64,000 bases of DNA from Bifidobacterium sp. ESL0784 (GTDB lineage Bacteria; Actinomycetota; Actinomycetes; Actinomycetales; Bifidobacteriaceae). A program made the position numbers and the translations under genes. Below the pieces are notes generated by a model. It saw only the letters and a list, made by a program, of their open reading frames with translations, was not told the origin of the DNA and searched no databases. The stretch spans positions 124,001 through 188,000 of the forward strand of contig NZ_JAQTHV010000001.1 in assembly GCF_029433295.1 (NCBI RefSeq), written 5' to 3'. Positions 36,001 through 45,031 of the stretch are shown piece by piece (the first letter of the stretch is position 1; each line of letters begins with the position of its first letter).

Positions 36001-36425
36001 TCTCCCTGGGCTGCGGGCTGCGGGGTGCTTTGTGCGCTTGGCGTCTGCGGCTGGGTGCTCTTGCTTTCGGGCTGCGTCTTCCCGGCTGTTTCCTTCGAGG
36101 CCGTACCTGACTTGGCGGCATTGCCGGAAGTGGGGCTTGCCGCTTCTTTCGAGGGTGAAGCAGCAGGGCTGTTAGATGCAGGAGCCGGCGTGACCGGCTT
36201 GTTTTCGCCGCTTGTCGGCGCCGCAGGTGCACTGGGGTTTTCGGCCTGTGGTGCCTGCGCGGTCCCGTTATTGGCGGCGGTTTGTGGTTGTTCGCTCTGC
36301 ATAGTAGAGCTTTCCGGCACAGCGTTGGCTGAGATTGCCGGGCCCATCACCATGCAGGCTGAAGTTATAATCGTCGTAAGTGTAACGATTAACTTTCTAT
36401 GCGGATTTCGCATTGGATTCTTCAT
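33048..36425 (-). CDS. Internalin-like surface protein: leucine-rich repeats plus InlB B-repeats
   Basis: This is an 1125-residue secreted surface protein. I use the ATG at 36425, preceded by GGAAAGAGAG; it gives a signal peptide ending near ISANAVPE. A Pro/Ala/Ser/Gln-rich segment follows. Leucine-rich repeats (about residues 240-470) include SDLDLSSNSIYNIDF and LKTLNLDDNEISDL. Three or four InlB-type Flg_new repeats follow, with YTVSFDANGGTL and FAGWYTKADGG. A long Asn/Gly linker leads to the C-terminus, which is a membrane helix with a charged tail (FMWLWWLLLLLLLVLVALYA) and no LPXTG motif. It may bind host or microbial surfaces; the ligand is unknown. Confidence 0.88.
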   Translation of the reverse strand: MKNPMRNPHRKLIVTLTTIITSACMVMGPAISANAVPESSTMQSEQPQTAANNGTAQAPQAENPSAPAAPTSGENKPVTPAPASNSPAASPSKEAASPTSGNAAKSGTASKETAGKTQPESKSTQPQTPSAQSTPQPAAQGDEATVDCGTLKGCFPDASFRAYLTKFINTTQYQNPNHDTGWRFSNPNFADDFPVTQSWLDSVTSISSDGIPNAGSTSLSRKIMDIRGIGLFRNLKSFNMYYDNSTDHQQASSVAGFAYLTDFSPLTSANMPNLETLRLNDFTDAVAQSCKGFTEAKAPRLTNIYLYDVAHAFSDASMFYGLPHLKTLSLGNTDLGRNGTSDVQAIVDHFPDLESLSFENAYNLKSHPDSLLALKNLQHLKSFGFTGLFLYQNPVLNDISQLHQISDLDLSSNSIYNIDFLSSMTNLKTLNLDDNEISDLRPLKSLTGLESVQAVHEIPRIGVAPVIGADGSASFSYGNNYNVDGTVPSLSSVSYLITGIGDQTIPADKYTNDAANHVLTVPSIDPNIQQLSYTLSNSIILNGRNVGTLEIINNQNYHNPQVTFDFRGGRTPNGNNTTTAPRSAPYGTKLAAMWHPWMFNSDGSRDETTNLFQGWVGCPTSLKVNPDYDVSLGQGTPYTNECTFDKAEPFDYTNTVMTQDWTLFALWSSDSYDVTFDSQGGPDIAKQHVLRFKTATEPTDSKGNAPVLTDKKGGTHALLGWYTPDGIKYDFSQPVKAPVTLHAKWQGIKNIYTVNYLSETGSQISSETVYDGDKAASVPTPASRDGYKFDGWFEDHATAPFDFGTTAITRDVTVTEHWTSVPKTTYTVSFDANGGTLAEGTTNPENIEKGKFATKPASDPTLAGSTFAGWYTKADGGEKFDFDTTAITANTTLYAHWTQNQNNGGGSNNGGGNNNNGGGNNNGGGSNNNNNGGSNNNGNGGNNGNTNGNGGNGNGNGVNGTNPAPSPVGPAGPAFTNPRTLGNPGVRTMTIVRNRYIGAAPNAATNPAPTQQQQPQNDQSQDNSSSNKKSEKKKKTVPVCPEGYVLQQSSYFENPDGTVQMAKMNPKCVRANQTATQSKTHHSFMWLWWLLLLLLLVLVALYAYHRYEKNKEENEQPAGSQHVAY

Positions 36426-36639
36426 GATTCTCTCTTTCCGGGTTGTGAACATAACTGAATGTATTCACAAACCATGAATAAAAAAATCCACTATTGGTAT
36501 CAGTGTATGTCTTATAGTATCATGAAGTAATAACTTTTTTATAAGAAGAGATGTTTTCTAGTTAATAATGGTATGATTATATCAAGGTATGTTAGAACCG
36601 CAGGTTTGCGCTGGACTTTCTGGGGAATGAGGAAGGGAA

Positions 36640-37341
36640 ATGGGCTATATAGATGTCATCCACGAGGTTAAACGATATAATACCGGGGGAAAAACTTGTA
36701 TCGCAAATAACGATGTTACCTTTTCAATTATGCAGGGCGAGCTCGTGATGATTCTTGGAGCCTCCGGTACAGGCAAATCGACATTGCTCAATATCCTCGG
36801 CGGCATGGATAGTTGCGATGAAGGTGATGTGATTGTCGACGGAGAGGATATCGCCAAATACGACGCCAAGGAACTCACCGAGTACCGACGGCTCGACGTT
36901 GGCTTCGTTTTCCAGTTCTATAACCTTGTTCCTAACCTGACCGCGCTTGAAAACGTCGAGATGGCCTCCGAAATCGTCCCATATTCCAATAATTCCATGG
37001 ATGCGCTGGCCAGCGTAGGGCTTATGAATCGCTGCAACAACTTCCCCTCCCAGCTTTCCGGCGGCGAACAACAACGTGTCGCCATCGCGCGTGCCGTGGC
37101 GAAAAGACCGAAAATTCTTCTCTGCGATGAACCGACCGGCGCGCTTGACTACAAAACCGGCAAGCAGGTGTTGCATATTCTTCAGGACATGAGCCGAAAA
37201 CACGGCGCCACGGTCATCATCGTGACTCATAATTCAGCCATTTCCCCTATGGCCGATCGCGTCATACGCATGCATGACGCCAGCATTGCCGAAGTCAAGT
37301 GCAATCCCAATCCGTGCGATATCGACCAGCTGGAGTGGTGA
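36640..37341 (+). CDS. ABC transporter ATP-binding protein (LolD/MacB type)
   Basis: This is a 233-residue ATPase with Walker A GASGTGKS, a Q-loop near VFQFYNL, the signature LSGGEQQR, Walker [12 protein letters not shown] and the H-loop His in IIVTHNS. The SNNSMD insertion and overall form match ATPases that pair with FtsX/MacB-type permeases. The adjacent permease gene starts at or just before its stop codon, so the two form a transporter. Such systems export lipoproteins or peptides, or provide resistance to antimicrobial peptides. Confidence 0.93.
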   Translation: MGYIDVIHEVKRYNTGGKTCIANNDVTFSIMQGELVMILGASGTGKSTLLNILGGMDSCDEGDVIVDGEDIAKYDAKELTEYRRLDVGFVFQFYNLVPNLTALENVEMASEIVPYSNNSMDALASVGLMNRCNNFPSQLSGGEQQRVAIARAVAKRPKILLCDEPTGALDYKTGKQVLHILQDMSRKHGATVIIVTHNSAISPMADRVIRMHDASIAEVKCNPNPCDIDQLEW

Positions 37342-40300
37342 TTTTGCAATTTCTAATTTCACACAACAAAACAGGGAAGCATTCGGCTTCCAGGCGTCTT
37401 GCCAAGGCCAGGAATGCCGAAACGCGATCTTCTGCCAATGGCATTGCCTCGGCGTCGGCTTCTGGCAGTGAAATCGACAAGACGGGGGAATCCGTCGAAA
37501 CAAAACTAGCCTGCATGAAGGCCTCCGGAACAAAGGATTCCGGAACTCAGTCTGGTGAAGAACGGGTCAGCTGGCAAGATGGCCAAAAGCGGGATTCCGG
37601 GCGAAAACCTCGTACGCAGGATGGTAATGGGTCGGCCCGGCCCCACGTCGGACTTCCGGCGGATCCCGCCTTACCTCATCTGCCGGCCAAGACGAAGGTG
37701 CACGGGCCATCGGATTCTGATTTTTCGAAAGCCGTCGCCCTTCCGCGTGGTCCAAGAACCAGCAGCGCTGATTCGATAGACGCCCAGTCGGCATCCCTTC
37801 CTTCCATACCGCCGCAAGCACGCCGGTCACGCCAGTCGGCGCAGCCGCAGCAGCAGGTTCATGTCACCCATACATGGTCGGAATACGATCCATGGGCCCT
37901 TGGCGGTGGCGAGATGGCCGGCGGTTCGGTTCCGCTGCCCAAACGTCACCATTTCTTTACCTTCCATCAGATTCCGCAGGCTGTGCCGGCGTCCCGTCCA
38001 CGGGAAATTCCGCAGCAACCTGGGCGGTATAGCCAGCCGCAACCCCAGCAGTATGGGCAGCAATTCTGGCAATACGGACACCAACCCCAGCAAGTGCACG
38101 CCACCCATACATGGGCGGAGTACGATCCGTGGATGCCTAGCGGCGGCGAGGTCGCCGGAGGTGCGGTCCCGCTGCCCCGGCCCAAGCAGGTGTCGCGGTT
38201 GTCGGGATTGAAAAATCCCCACGCTTCATCAGTTCCGCCTTTCCCGACACAATCCCGATCGGAGAACACCGCAGGTGGTTCTCCGGCCACCGCGGCGCTC
38301 TCGCTTTCCATGCCCCGAGTGGAGGCTTGGAATGATTTCCAGTCCAGCGCCAAACACAAGATCTCGCACCATATGCTCTGGCGGGATATGCGCCGTTCAA
38401 TGGGCAAGTCGATGGGCCGTTTCATCTCGATCGTGTGCATGGTGGCGTTGGGTTCATTCGCGCTCGTCGGTCTCAATGTCACCGGCCCCGATATGCGCAG
38501 CACCGCCGATCAGTACTTCGAACAGCACCAGCTTGCCGATATCTCGGTGTTGAGCAAAACCGGCTTCGACGATTCCCAGGTCCAGGCGATTAGCAACGCT
38601 TCCGGGGTCACGAAAGCCGAATACGGCTATTTCAAGGATGTCGCTGTCAGCCATCGCGATGAAAGCATGCGCATCTTCTCCAATTCCGGTACCATTTCGA
38701 CCTATGCGTTGCGCAGCGGTTCGATGCCGAAACGGTCCAATGAGATTGCCATCGATGCCCAGCAGGCCAAAAAACACCCGGTAGGTTCCACCGTTTCCTT
38801 CTTGGAAAAACCCGGAGCTAATGGGCGTACCATGCTCAAAGGCACCCGCTACAAGGTGACCGGCATCGTCGATTCCGTGGAAATCATCGGTTCCGTCAAT
38901 CGCGGGCTTTCGGATTCGGGTTCGGGATCCCTTGACGGCTATGGTGTGGTGGCTCCGCAGGCATTCGCTTCGTCGTCATACAATATCGCAAGACTGCGCT
39001 ACAAGGTCCTTGACGATATGCCCAGCCATATCTGTAATGATTACGATAAAAAGGTCCAGCAGGAAAAGGATCTGCTCTCCGACTCGCTCGACAACAGCAG
39101 CGGCGGCGTCTCGCAGGCCTCTTCCGTCGCGCCCGCCGGCCAGTCCTCAAGCGATTCGCCGTCCATGCTCCCTTCGTATACCATCGATTCGAGGCGTGAT
39201 ATCCCCGGTGGTGCCGGTTATGTCACCTACGATTCCATTTCACGGATCATCGATTCGCTTGGCGGTCTCTTCCCAATATTCATGTATCTGATTGCCGCCC
39301 TTCTGACCTTCACTTCCATGACCCGTTTCGTCGATGAGGAGCGGGTTGGCGCGGGTACGCTCAAGGCGTTCGGCTATTCGGACTGGGATGTGATGAAGAA
39401 GTTCATCGCCTATGGGTTCGTCGCGGGGCTGATCGGCGGTATCGCCGGTGCCGCGGCAGGGCAGCTACTTATGCCGCAGATGGTCTATCATGCCTATAGC
39501 CTCGGCTTCGATGTGCCGCCGGCGCATCTGCGGTTGGGGGTGATAGCCACTGTGGTCGCCCTCCTTCTTGCTTTCGCCGCTACCGTGCTGCCCGCGTATA
39601 TCGCGGCGCACCGTGAGCTCAAGGAAAAGACGAGTGCCTTGCTTTCGCCGAAACCTCCGAAAGGAGGGGCTTCCATTGCTCTGGAAAAGGTCGGATGGCT
39701 CTGGAACAAGTTTGATTTCAAAAACAAGATCACCCTGCGCAACATTTTCCGTTACAAGATTCGCACATTTACTACGATAATCGGCGTTGCCGGTGCGCTC
39801 GCTCTGCTCGTTGCGGGCGTCGGTATCCAGCGTTCGGTCGATTCGATCAATAATCTGCAATATGGCACTGTCATCCAATACGATCTCGTCGCAGCGCAAA
39901 ACGACCATGCGAGCGAGACCCAGGAGGCGCAGATATCGCAGGAGTTGCATGGCAAGAGCGTCAAGCGGTTCTCCCCGATTCATTATGAGAGCGCTACGAT
40001 GGAGGCCGGGCCGTACCAGAACAAACAGGATCTTACGGTCATCGCGGCCAAAGACGCAAAGTCCTTTGACGGCTACGTCAACCTCCATGAGAGGGCCAGT
40101 GGCCAGCACCTCGGCCTCGATAATTATGGTGCCGTGATTTCCGAGCGACTCGCGAAACTCAACAAGGTCAAGGCCGGCGACAATATCGTCATCCAAGATT
40201 CCCTTGGTCGTAATCGCGTGGTTCCCATCAGCGGGGTCTGCGAGATGTATGTCGGTCATTTCATTTTCATGAATTCGAAATCGTATGAAAAGATATTCCA

Positions 40301-40859
40301 TCAGAGCTACGCGCCGAATGCCGACATGATTAGACTAAAGGACCGCAGCTCCTCGAATGCCAAGCGTGAGGCGGCGAGATTCATGGCGCTCGATGGCATC
40401 ACGCGGGTTTCGCAGAATTCGATGCTCATCGAGCAGACCAATATGCTCGTCCTTTCCATGAGTCTTTTGATGGAGGTGCTGATCGCCGTTTCGGTGCTTC
40501 TCAGTGTTGTCATTCTTTACAATCTCAACAATCTCAACCTTGCCGAACGAGTACGCGAATTGAGCACCATCAAAGTACTTGGGTATTACAATCGTGAAAC
40601 CACGATGTACGTTTACCGAGAGACGCTTGGGTTGACCGTGATAGGTGTTCTGTTGGGTATGGGCGCCGGCATTTTGCTGCACGAACGCATCATCCGTCAG
40701 GTCGCTCCCGAGAACATGATGTTCTCCCCCGATCTTACTGGTGGGCAATTCGTGTTCCCGGTTATCCTGATTGCAGTGGTGACTGTCATTCTGGCTTTCT
40801 ATGTATCGGCGAGAATAGCGAAAATCGATATGCTCAAGGCGTTGCAGGCCAGAGAGTAG
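37338..40859 (+). CDS. FtsX/MacB-type ABC permease with a duplicated N-terminal extension
   Basis: This protein of about 1173 residues is the permease partner of the preceding ATPase. I place the start at the GTG at 37338 overlapping the upstream stop; an earlier GTG at 37299 is possible. The first 340 residues are hydrophilic, Pro/Gln/Ser-rich and contain two copies of a 30-residue motif (HTWSEYDPWALGGGEMAGG at about residue 175 and HTWAEYDPWMPSGGEVAGG at about 253). Then come a membrane helix and a large extracytoplasmic domain. The first FtsX domain follows (LIAALLTFTSMTRFVDEERVG). A second extracytoplasmic domain and a C-terminal FtsX domain (NNLNLAERVRELSTIKVLGYY) end the protein. The extension is unusual for this family. 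Confidence 0.88.
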   Translation: MILQFLISHNKTGKHSASRRLAKARNAETRSSANGIASASASGSEIDKTGESVETKLACMKASGTKDSGTQSGEERVSWQDGQKRDSGRKPRTQDGNGSARPHVGLPADPALPHLPAKTKVHGPSDSDFSKAVALPRGPRTSSADSIDAQSASLPSIPPQARRSRQSAQPQQQVHVTHTWSEYDPWALGGGEMAGGSVPLPKRHHFFTFHQIPQAVPASRPREIPQQPGRYSQPQPQQYGQQFWQYGHQPQQVHATHTWAEYDPWMPSGGEVAGGAVPLPRPKQVSRLSGLKNPHASSVPPFPTQSRSENTAGGSPATAALSLSMPRVEAWNDFQSSAKHKISHHMLWRDMRRSMGKSMGRFISIVCMVALGSFALVGLNVTGPDMRSTADQYFEQHQLADISVLSKTGFDDSQVQAISNASGVTKAEYGYFKDVAVSHRDESMRIFSNSGTISTYALRSGSMPKRSNEIAIDAQQAKKHPVGSTVSFLEKPGANGRTMLKGTRYKVTGIVDSVEIIGSVNRGLSDSGSGSLDGYGVVAPQAFASSSYNIARLRYKVLDDMPSHICNDYDKKVQQEKDLLSDSLDNSSGGVSQASSVAPAGQSSSDSPSMLPSYTIDSRRDIPGGAGYVTYDSISRIIDSLGGLFPIFMYLIAALLTFTSMTRFVDEERVGAGTLKAFGYSDWDVMKKFIAYGFVAGLIGGIAGAAAGQLLMPQMVYHAYSLGFDVPPAHLRLGVIATVVALLLAFAATVLPAYIAAHRELKEKTSALLSPKPPKGGASIALEKVGWLWNKFDFKNKITLRNIFRYKIRTFTTIIGVAGALALLVAGVGIQRSVDSINNLQYGTVIQYDLVAAQNDHASETQEAQISQELHGKSVKRFSPIHYESATMEAGPYQNKQDLTVIAAKDAKSFDGYVNLHERASGQHLGLDNYGAVISERLAKLNKVKAGDNIVIQDSLGRNRVVPISGVCEMYVGHFIFMNSKSYEKIFHQSYAPNADMIRLKDRSSSNAKREAARFMALDGITRVSQNSMLIEQTNMLVLSMSLLMEVLIAVSVLLSVVILYNLNNLNLAERVRELSTIKVLGYYNRETTMYVYRETLGLTVIGVLLGMGAGILLHERIIRQVAPENMMFSPDLTGGQFVFPVILIAVVTVILAFYVSARIAKIDMLKALQARE

Positions 40860-40870
40860 CGGCTTTGCTT

Positions 40871-41221
40871 TCAATCGTCGTGGACTGGATTGACCGGAGC
40901 CGATGCTCCTTCCATGTTCCGGCGCACGATTTCCTGCGCCAGGGATTCGATGCTGCACAACCTTAACGTGTTGCCGCCTCGCACCCCGGAAGCTTCGTCG
41001 GTGCTGATGACGCCGGTATCCACCAAGGCGTTGATTGGATTGATTCCATAGCTACGGGCGATGATGATGATTTCGTTAGTGGTCAGATCTTCGGACTGGA
41101 AGCGTTTGTAGAGCGTTGCATACGGAATGTTCGTACGTTTTGCGATACTGTTAATAGAGTCGTTGTGGGTAATTCTGCGTAGCCAGGTGATCCTGCTGCG
41201 GTGTGTGTTTGTTTTGTCCAT
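40871..41221 (-). CDS. Small HTH protein, paralogue 3 of 3
   Basis: This is a 116-residue putative DNA-binding protein closest to paralogue 1. The shared blocks are ITWLRRITHNDSINSIAK, PYATLYKRFQS, NEIIIIARSYGINPINAL and GVRGGNTLRLCSIESLAQEI. The sequence just upstream of the start (CTTACATTTT then AATTATC, then AAAATAA) matches paralogue 1 almost base for base, suggesting duplication of gene plus control region. It is convergent with the ABC permease, 11 bases apart. Its targets are unknown. Confidence 0.8.
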   Translation of the reverse strand: MDKTNTHRSRITWLRRITHNDSINSIAKRTNIPYATLYKRFQSEDLTTNEIIIIARSYGINPINALVDTGVISTDEASGVRGGNTLRLCSIESLAQEIVRRNMEGASAPVNPVHDD

Positions 41222-41845
41222 GTTCTTATTTTCGGATAATTACTTAAAAAATGTAAGACCTTCAAATTGATAATTACGTTTGACGTTTATACGTATTGCA
41301 TTAAATCTGATTTCTGCCCTTTTATTGAAGTTTAGGTCGTGCTGTGCTGATACTTAGAAAAAGCTTGAGAGCAGTGAGATTTACTGCCACTTACATTGCA
41401 AAAAATATTTCGTGAATGCGACGTTGATATAGCTATGTAAAATTGCAAAATTTGTGATTCAAGAATTGGCGTTAAAAGTTTACGTCAATAGTTTTTTAAA
41501 AGTCTGTGAAAAAAATTATTAAAATAGAATGACGTTGACCGTTTACGTCGACGGCATAAAACGGGCGTGTCTTTCCTTTTTGTGTGCCCTGTTCCCGTGA
41601 CGAACCAGGCGCCGGCCGCCTTTCTTACGGCAGGCTTATACGATATGTGGCGTGTTGTCACGATATTATGCCACTGACCGTGTATAGTGGGGTTTGAGCT
41701 CAAGGGGGAGGAACCCTGGAAGGCCCCACTCATAATGGAATGAAAGTGCGGAAGTTCGCTTGCCGAAGTTGGCTTGCGGGTGGATGCAAAACCCCTTCAC
41801 TACGGATCGTTCGGCACGTACCTGCCGATGAAAGGAATATTAATT
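41222..41845. promoter_or_regulatory. Long regulatory region and structured 5' leader of the sugar-ABC ATPase
   Basis: The left part is AT-rich, with GACGT and TTTACGTC words around 41465-41555. A TGTATAGT element (TATAGT at 41683-41688) could be an extended -10 site, though no good -35 site was seen. An inverted repeat GTGGC/GCCAC lies just upstream (about 41647-41674). The following 150 bases contain GTGGGG pairing with CCCCAC. Two tandem 13-base repeats differ at one position (GAAGTTCGCTTGC at 41751-41763, GAAGTTGGCTTGC at 41765-41777). A leader of this length suggests regulation; no known riboswitch is recognised. Confidence 0.45.
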
Positions 41846-42973
41846 ATGGCAAAAGTCGTATTTGACCATGTCACTCGTATCTACCCGGGCAATACGGAGC
41901 CCTCGGTATCCGATCTCTCACTTGACATCAAAGATGGTGAATTCCTCGTGCTCGTCGGCCCTTCCGGCTGCGGCAAATCAACTACCCTGCGTATGCTCGC
42001 AGGCCTTGAGGAAGTCAACAAGGGCAAGATTTTCATTGGCGATAAAGACGTCACCACGATGCAGCCGAAAGACCGTGATATCGCCATGGTCTTCCAGAAC
42101 TACGCACTGTATCCGCACATGACCGTCGCTGACAACATGGGCTTCGCCCTGAAGATCGCCGGCGTTCCGAAGGCTGAGATTCGTCAGCGCGTCGAAGAGG
42201 CCGCCAAGGTCCTCGACCTGACCGAGTTCCTCGACCGCAAGCCGAAGGCCCTCTCCGGTGGTCAGCGTCAGCGTGTCGCCATGGGCCGCGCAATCGTTCG
42301 TAAGCCTAAGGTCTTCCTGATGGATGAGCCGCTTTCCAACTTGGATGCAAAGCTCCGTGTGCAGACCCGTACGCAGATCGCCGCTCTGCAGCGTCAGCTC
42401 GGCGTCACCACCCTTTACGTTACCCACGATCAGACCGAGGCTCTGACGATGGGCGACCGCATCGCCGTCATCAAGCTGGGCATCCTCCAGCAGGTCGGCG
42501 CCCCGACCGATCTGTATGACAAGCCGCAGAACGTCTTCGTCGCAGGCTTCATCGGCTCGCCTTCCATGAACATCAACACCCACCCCGTCGTTGACGGCAA
42601 GGCGAAGATTGGCAGCGACACCGTCGAACTCAACAAGGAAGCAGTCGCCAAGTTGACTCCGGAAGACAAGGGCCGCATCGTCGTCGGCTTCCGTCCCGAG
42701 GATGCTTCGCTCGCCGCTCCCGACGAGGCCAACGCCTTCTCGTTGAAGGTCGAGAACGTCGAGGATCTGGGAAGTGACGGCTACATCTACGGCAACATCG
42801 TCACCGATGGCTCCGCAGCCGAGTCCACCGCCATGATGTCCGACCAGAACAAGCTGACCACGATTCGCGTGAACCCGCGCCAGCTGCCGAAGGTCGGCGA
42901 CACCGTCAAGATCAAGATTGATCCGACCAAGATGCATCTCTTCTCCCCGGCCACTGAGCTGCGCCTGAACTGA
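41846..42973 (+). CDS. ABC transporter ATP-binding protein for sugars (UgpC/MsmK family)
   Basis: This is a 375-residue ATPase. I use the ATG at 41846 with AAAGGA upstream; longer in-frame starts lie in the leader. It carries Walker A GPSGCGKS, the signature LSGGQRQRV, Walker B VFLMDEPLSNLD, the H-loop His in TLYVTHDQTEAL, and a C-terminal TOBE-type regulatory domain (about 240-375). Members of this family energise several sugar importers and are often encoded apart from their permeases, as here. It is monocistronic, with only 146 bases before the DUF4032 gene. Cytoplasmic face of the membrane. Confidence 0.95.
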   Translation: MAKVVFDHVTRIYPGNTEPSVSDLSLDIKDGEFLVLVGPSGCGKSTTLRMLAGLEEVNKGKIFIGDKDVTTMQPKDRDIAMVFQNYALYPHMTVADNMGFALKIAGVPKAEIRQRVEEAAKVLDLTEFLDRKPKALSGGQRQRVAMGRAIVRKPKVFLMDEPLSNLDAKLRVQTRTQIAALQRQLGVTTLYVTHDQTEALTMGDRIAVIKLGILQQVGAPTDLYDKPQNVFVAGFIGSPSMNINTHPVVDGKAKIGSDTVELNKEAVAKLTPEDKGRIVVGFRPEDASLAAPDEANAFSLKVENVEDLGSDGYIYGNIVTDGSAAESTAMMSDQNKLTTIRVNPRQLPKVGDTVKIKIDPTKMHLFSPATELRLN

Positions 42974-43122
42974 TTCGCATCGCTTTTAGCGTTGATTGAA
43001 TGAGGTCCGTGTATTCGTACGCGGGCCTCATTTTCGTGTCTCCGGGCTGATTCCGGTCTGTGCCCGCACATTCCAAGTGGCCCAATGGTGAACTATCCCA
43101 CGCGGACGGTAGATTTGAAAGT

Positions 43123-44862
43123 ATGGAATTGACCGGTGGAATGCAAATGGACCCAAGAGCGTTGAAGGCGACGTCCGTGACGGCCGCGGAGGCAAGCGAT
43201 GAAGATGTCGCCGAGCCGCACGCGCTGCAGATCACTGCCGCGAGCTCGAACCCGAAGATGTTCACCCTGCCATGGGAGAAGCCGCTGGCGACTTGGCCCA
43301 AGGAACTGTTGGCGAACCTGCCGCGAGGCATCTCCCGGCACGTCGTGCGTTTCGTGCACGTCGGCGACGAGATTTACGCGATGAAGGAGATCACCAGCCG
43401 TGTGGCCGCGCACGAATACGAGCTGTTGCGTCGTTTGCAGAAGCTGGAGCTGCCAACGGTCACGCCGATTGCCGTGGTCACCGGGCGGCACACTCGCGAA
43501 GGTGAGCCGCTGGAGTCGATTCTGGTGACCAAGCAGCTCAAATTCTCGCTGCCTTATCGTGCCCTGTTCGCTGGAAATCTGCGTCCCGACACTGTCGACC
43601 GCCTGATTGACGCGCTCGCTGTGCTGATGGTGCGTCTGCATCTTTCCGGCTTCTACTGGGGCGATGTTTCGCTTTCCAACGTGCTCTTCCTGCGAGACGC
43701 CGACGCGTTCTCGGCCTTCCTGGTCGATGCGGAAACCGGCGCGCTCTACACGTCGCTGACCGAGGGCCAGCGCAACTACGACATGGATCTCGCCCGCACG
43801 AACATCATCGGCGAGCTGATGGATTTGAGTTCCGGCAAATTGCTGCCAGACGAGGTCGATGAGGTCGAGGTCGGCGACAGGCTTATCGAGCGTTATGAAT
43901 CGCTGTGGGGTGCCCTGACCGATCAGGAGGACTTCGGCCCCGACGAGATGTGGAAGATCGAGAAGCGTGTCAATAAGCTCAACGATTTGGGCTTCGACGT
44001 TGACGAGCTCGAAGTCAAAACCGCCGACGACGGCAAGCGCGTGCTGGTGCGGCCGCGTGTGGTCGATGCGGGCTATGCCTCCCGCAAGTTGCTGCGGCTT
44101 ACTGGTCTTGATGTGCAGGAGAACCAGGCACGTCGGCTTTTGAACGATTTGGATGCCTACCGCGCCTCCACTTGGCGAGATGGGGAAGAACTGGAGATCG
44201 TGGCGACCGACTGGATGCGCGAGGTCTTCGAACCCGTCGTGCGCATGATTCCCAAGGAATACCGCTCCAAGATCGAGCCGGCACAGTTCTTCCACGAAGT
44301 TCTGCAGAATCGTTGGTATATGGCAGAAAAGGCCGGGCACGACGTGTCTACTGCCGTCGCGGCGAGCGATTACATCAAGCACAACTTGCCGAAGTACAAC
44401 ATCGATTCCAAGGCGCTCGCCGAGATCAACGCCGACGCGGATTCGGGCGTGGTCGATGACAGTTCGACATACAACGAGCCTGCTGAGGGAATTTCGGATG
44501 AGGAAAATGCGAACGTTGCGGATACCGTAGGTTCCGACAACGACGATGTCGACAGCATCGGACGTGGAGATTACAGCGTACTCGGCGACGGACTTGGCAA
44601 TCTAGGTGCCACGCAAACCACCAGCGACGATTTCCATCTCGATGCCGATTCGGACGTGCCGGAAGACATCTGGCCGACTCAGCCGGATCCCGCCACGGCT
44701 GCTGCTCATAATACGAACGACAAGGCCGTGAACGACGATGGTACAGGAACCGACGCTGCGCAGAAGGGCGCGGACGCGGCTGCGAATGATGCGGGCGATT
44801 CCGATGACGATGGTTACGATCCGGCCGAATACGACCAGGACGCCGCCGTCTGGAGCCATTGA
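43123..44862 (+). CDS. DUF4032 protein with a lipopolysaccharide-kinase-like domain
   Basis: This is a soluble protein of about 579 residues. The start is uncertain: ATGs at 43060, 43123, 43141 and 43147 are in frame and none has a strong ribosome site. The kinase-like half contains FVHVGDEIYAMKEI (Lys-like motif), YELLRRLQKLELPTV and LHLSGFYWGDVSLSNVLF, whose WGDVSLSN resembles the catalytic loop HGDxxxxN. VDAETGALYTSL follows as a DFG-like strand. The second half (about 240-440) is the DUF4032 region typical of actinobacteria. The final 130 residues are acidic and low-complexity. The function of DUF4032 is not known. Confidence 0.82.
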   Translation: MELTGGMQMDPRALKATSVTAAEASDEDVAEPHALQITAASSNPKMFTLPWEKPLATWPKELLANLPRGISRHVVRFVHVGDEIYAMKEITSRVAAHEYELLRRLQKLELPTVTPIAVVTGRHTREGEPLESILVTKQLKFSLPYRALFAGNLRPDTVDRLIDALAVLMVRLHLSGFYWGDVSLSNVLFLRDADAFSAFLVDAETGALYTSLTEGQRNYDMDLARTNIIGELMDLSSGKLLPDEVDEVEVGDRLIERYESLWGALTDQEDFGPDEMWKIEKRVNKLNDLGFDVDELEVKTADDGKRVLVRPRVVDAGYASRKLLRLTGLDVQENQARRLLNDLDAYRASTWRDGEELEIVATDWMREVFEPVVRMIPKEYRSKIEPAQFFHEVLQNRWYMAEKAGHDVSTAVAASDYIKHNLPKYNIDSKALAEINADADSGVVDDSSTYNEPAEGISDEENANVADTVGSDNDDVDSIGRGDYSVLGDGLGNLGATQTTSDDFHLDADSDVPEDIWPTQPDPATAAAHNTNDKAVNDDGTGTDAAQKGADAAANDAGDSDDDGYDPAEYDQDAAVWSH

Positions 44863-44890
44863 GCCATCCCACGTAGGGATTTCGCGCTAA

Positions 44891-44939
44891 TTGTGTCTTT
44901 TTACTTAGTTGGCAAGAACAAGCAAGTAAAAAGACACAA
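44891..44939. terminator. Terminator after the DUF4032 gene
   Basis: A perfect 16-bp inverted repeat (TTGTGTCTTTTTACTT at 44891-44906, complement at 44924-44939) with a 17-base loop lies 29 bases after the stop. The arms themselves supply the U and A tracts. Confidence 0.82.
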
Positions 44940-44966
44940 ATACAGCATGACCGGCAAACCTAAAAC

Positions 44967-45013
44967 TTGAGCCCGAACCGTATCCCAAGAATTGGAATAT
45001 GATCCGGGCTCAA
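44967..45013 (-). terminator. Terminator of rlmB
   Basis: TTGAGCCCG (44967-44975) pairs with CGGGCTCAA (45005-45013). On the minus strand it lies just after the rlmB stop and is followed by GTTTTA. The loop is long (29 bases). Confidence 0.65.
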
Positions 45014-45031
45014 ACAATTAAGAAGGTAACC

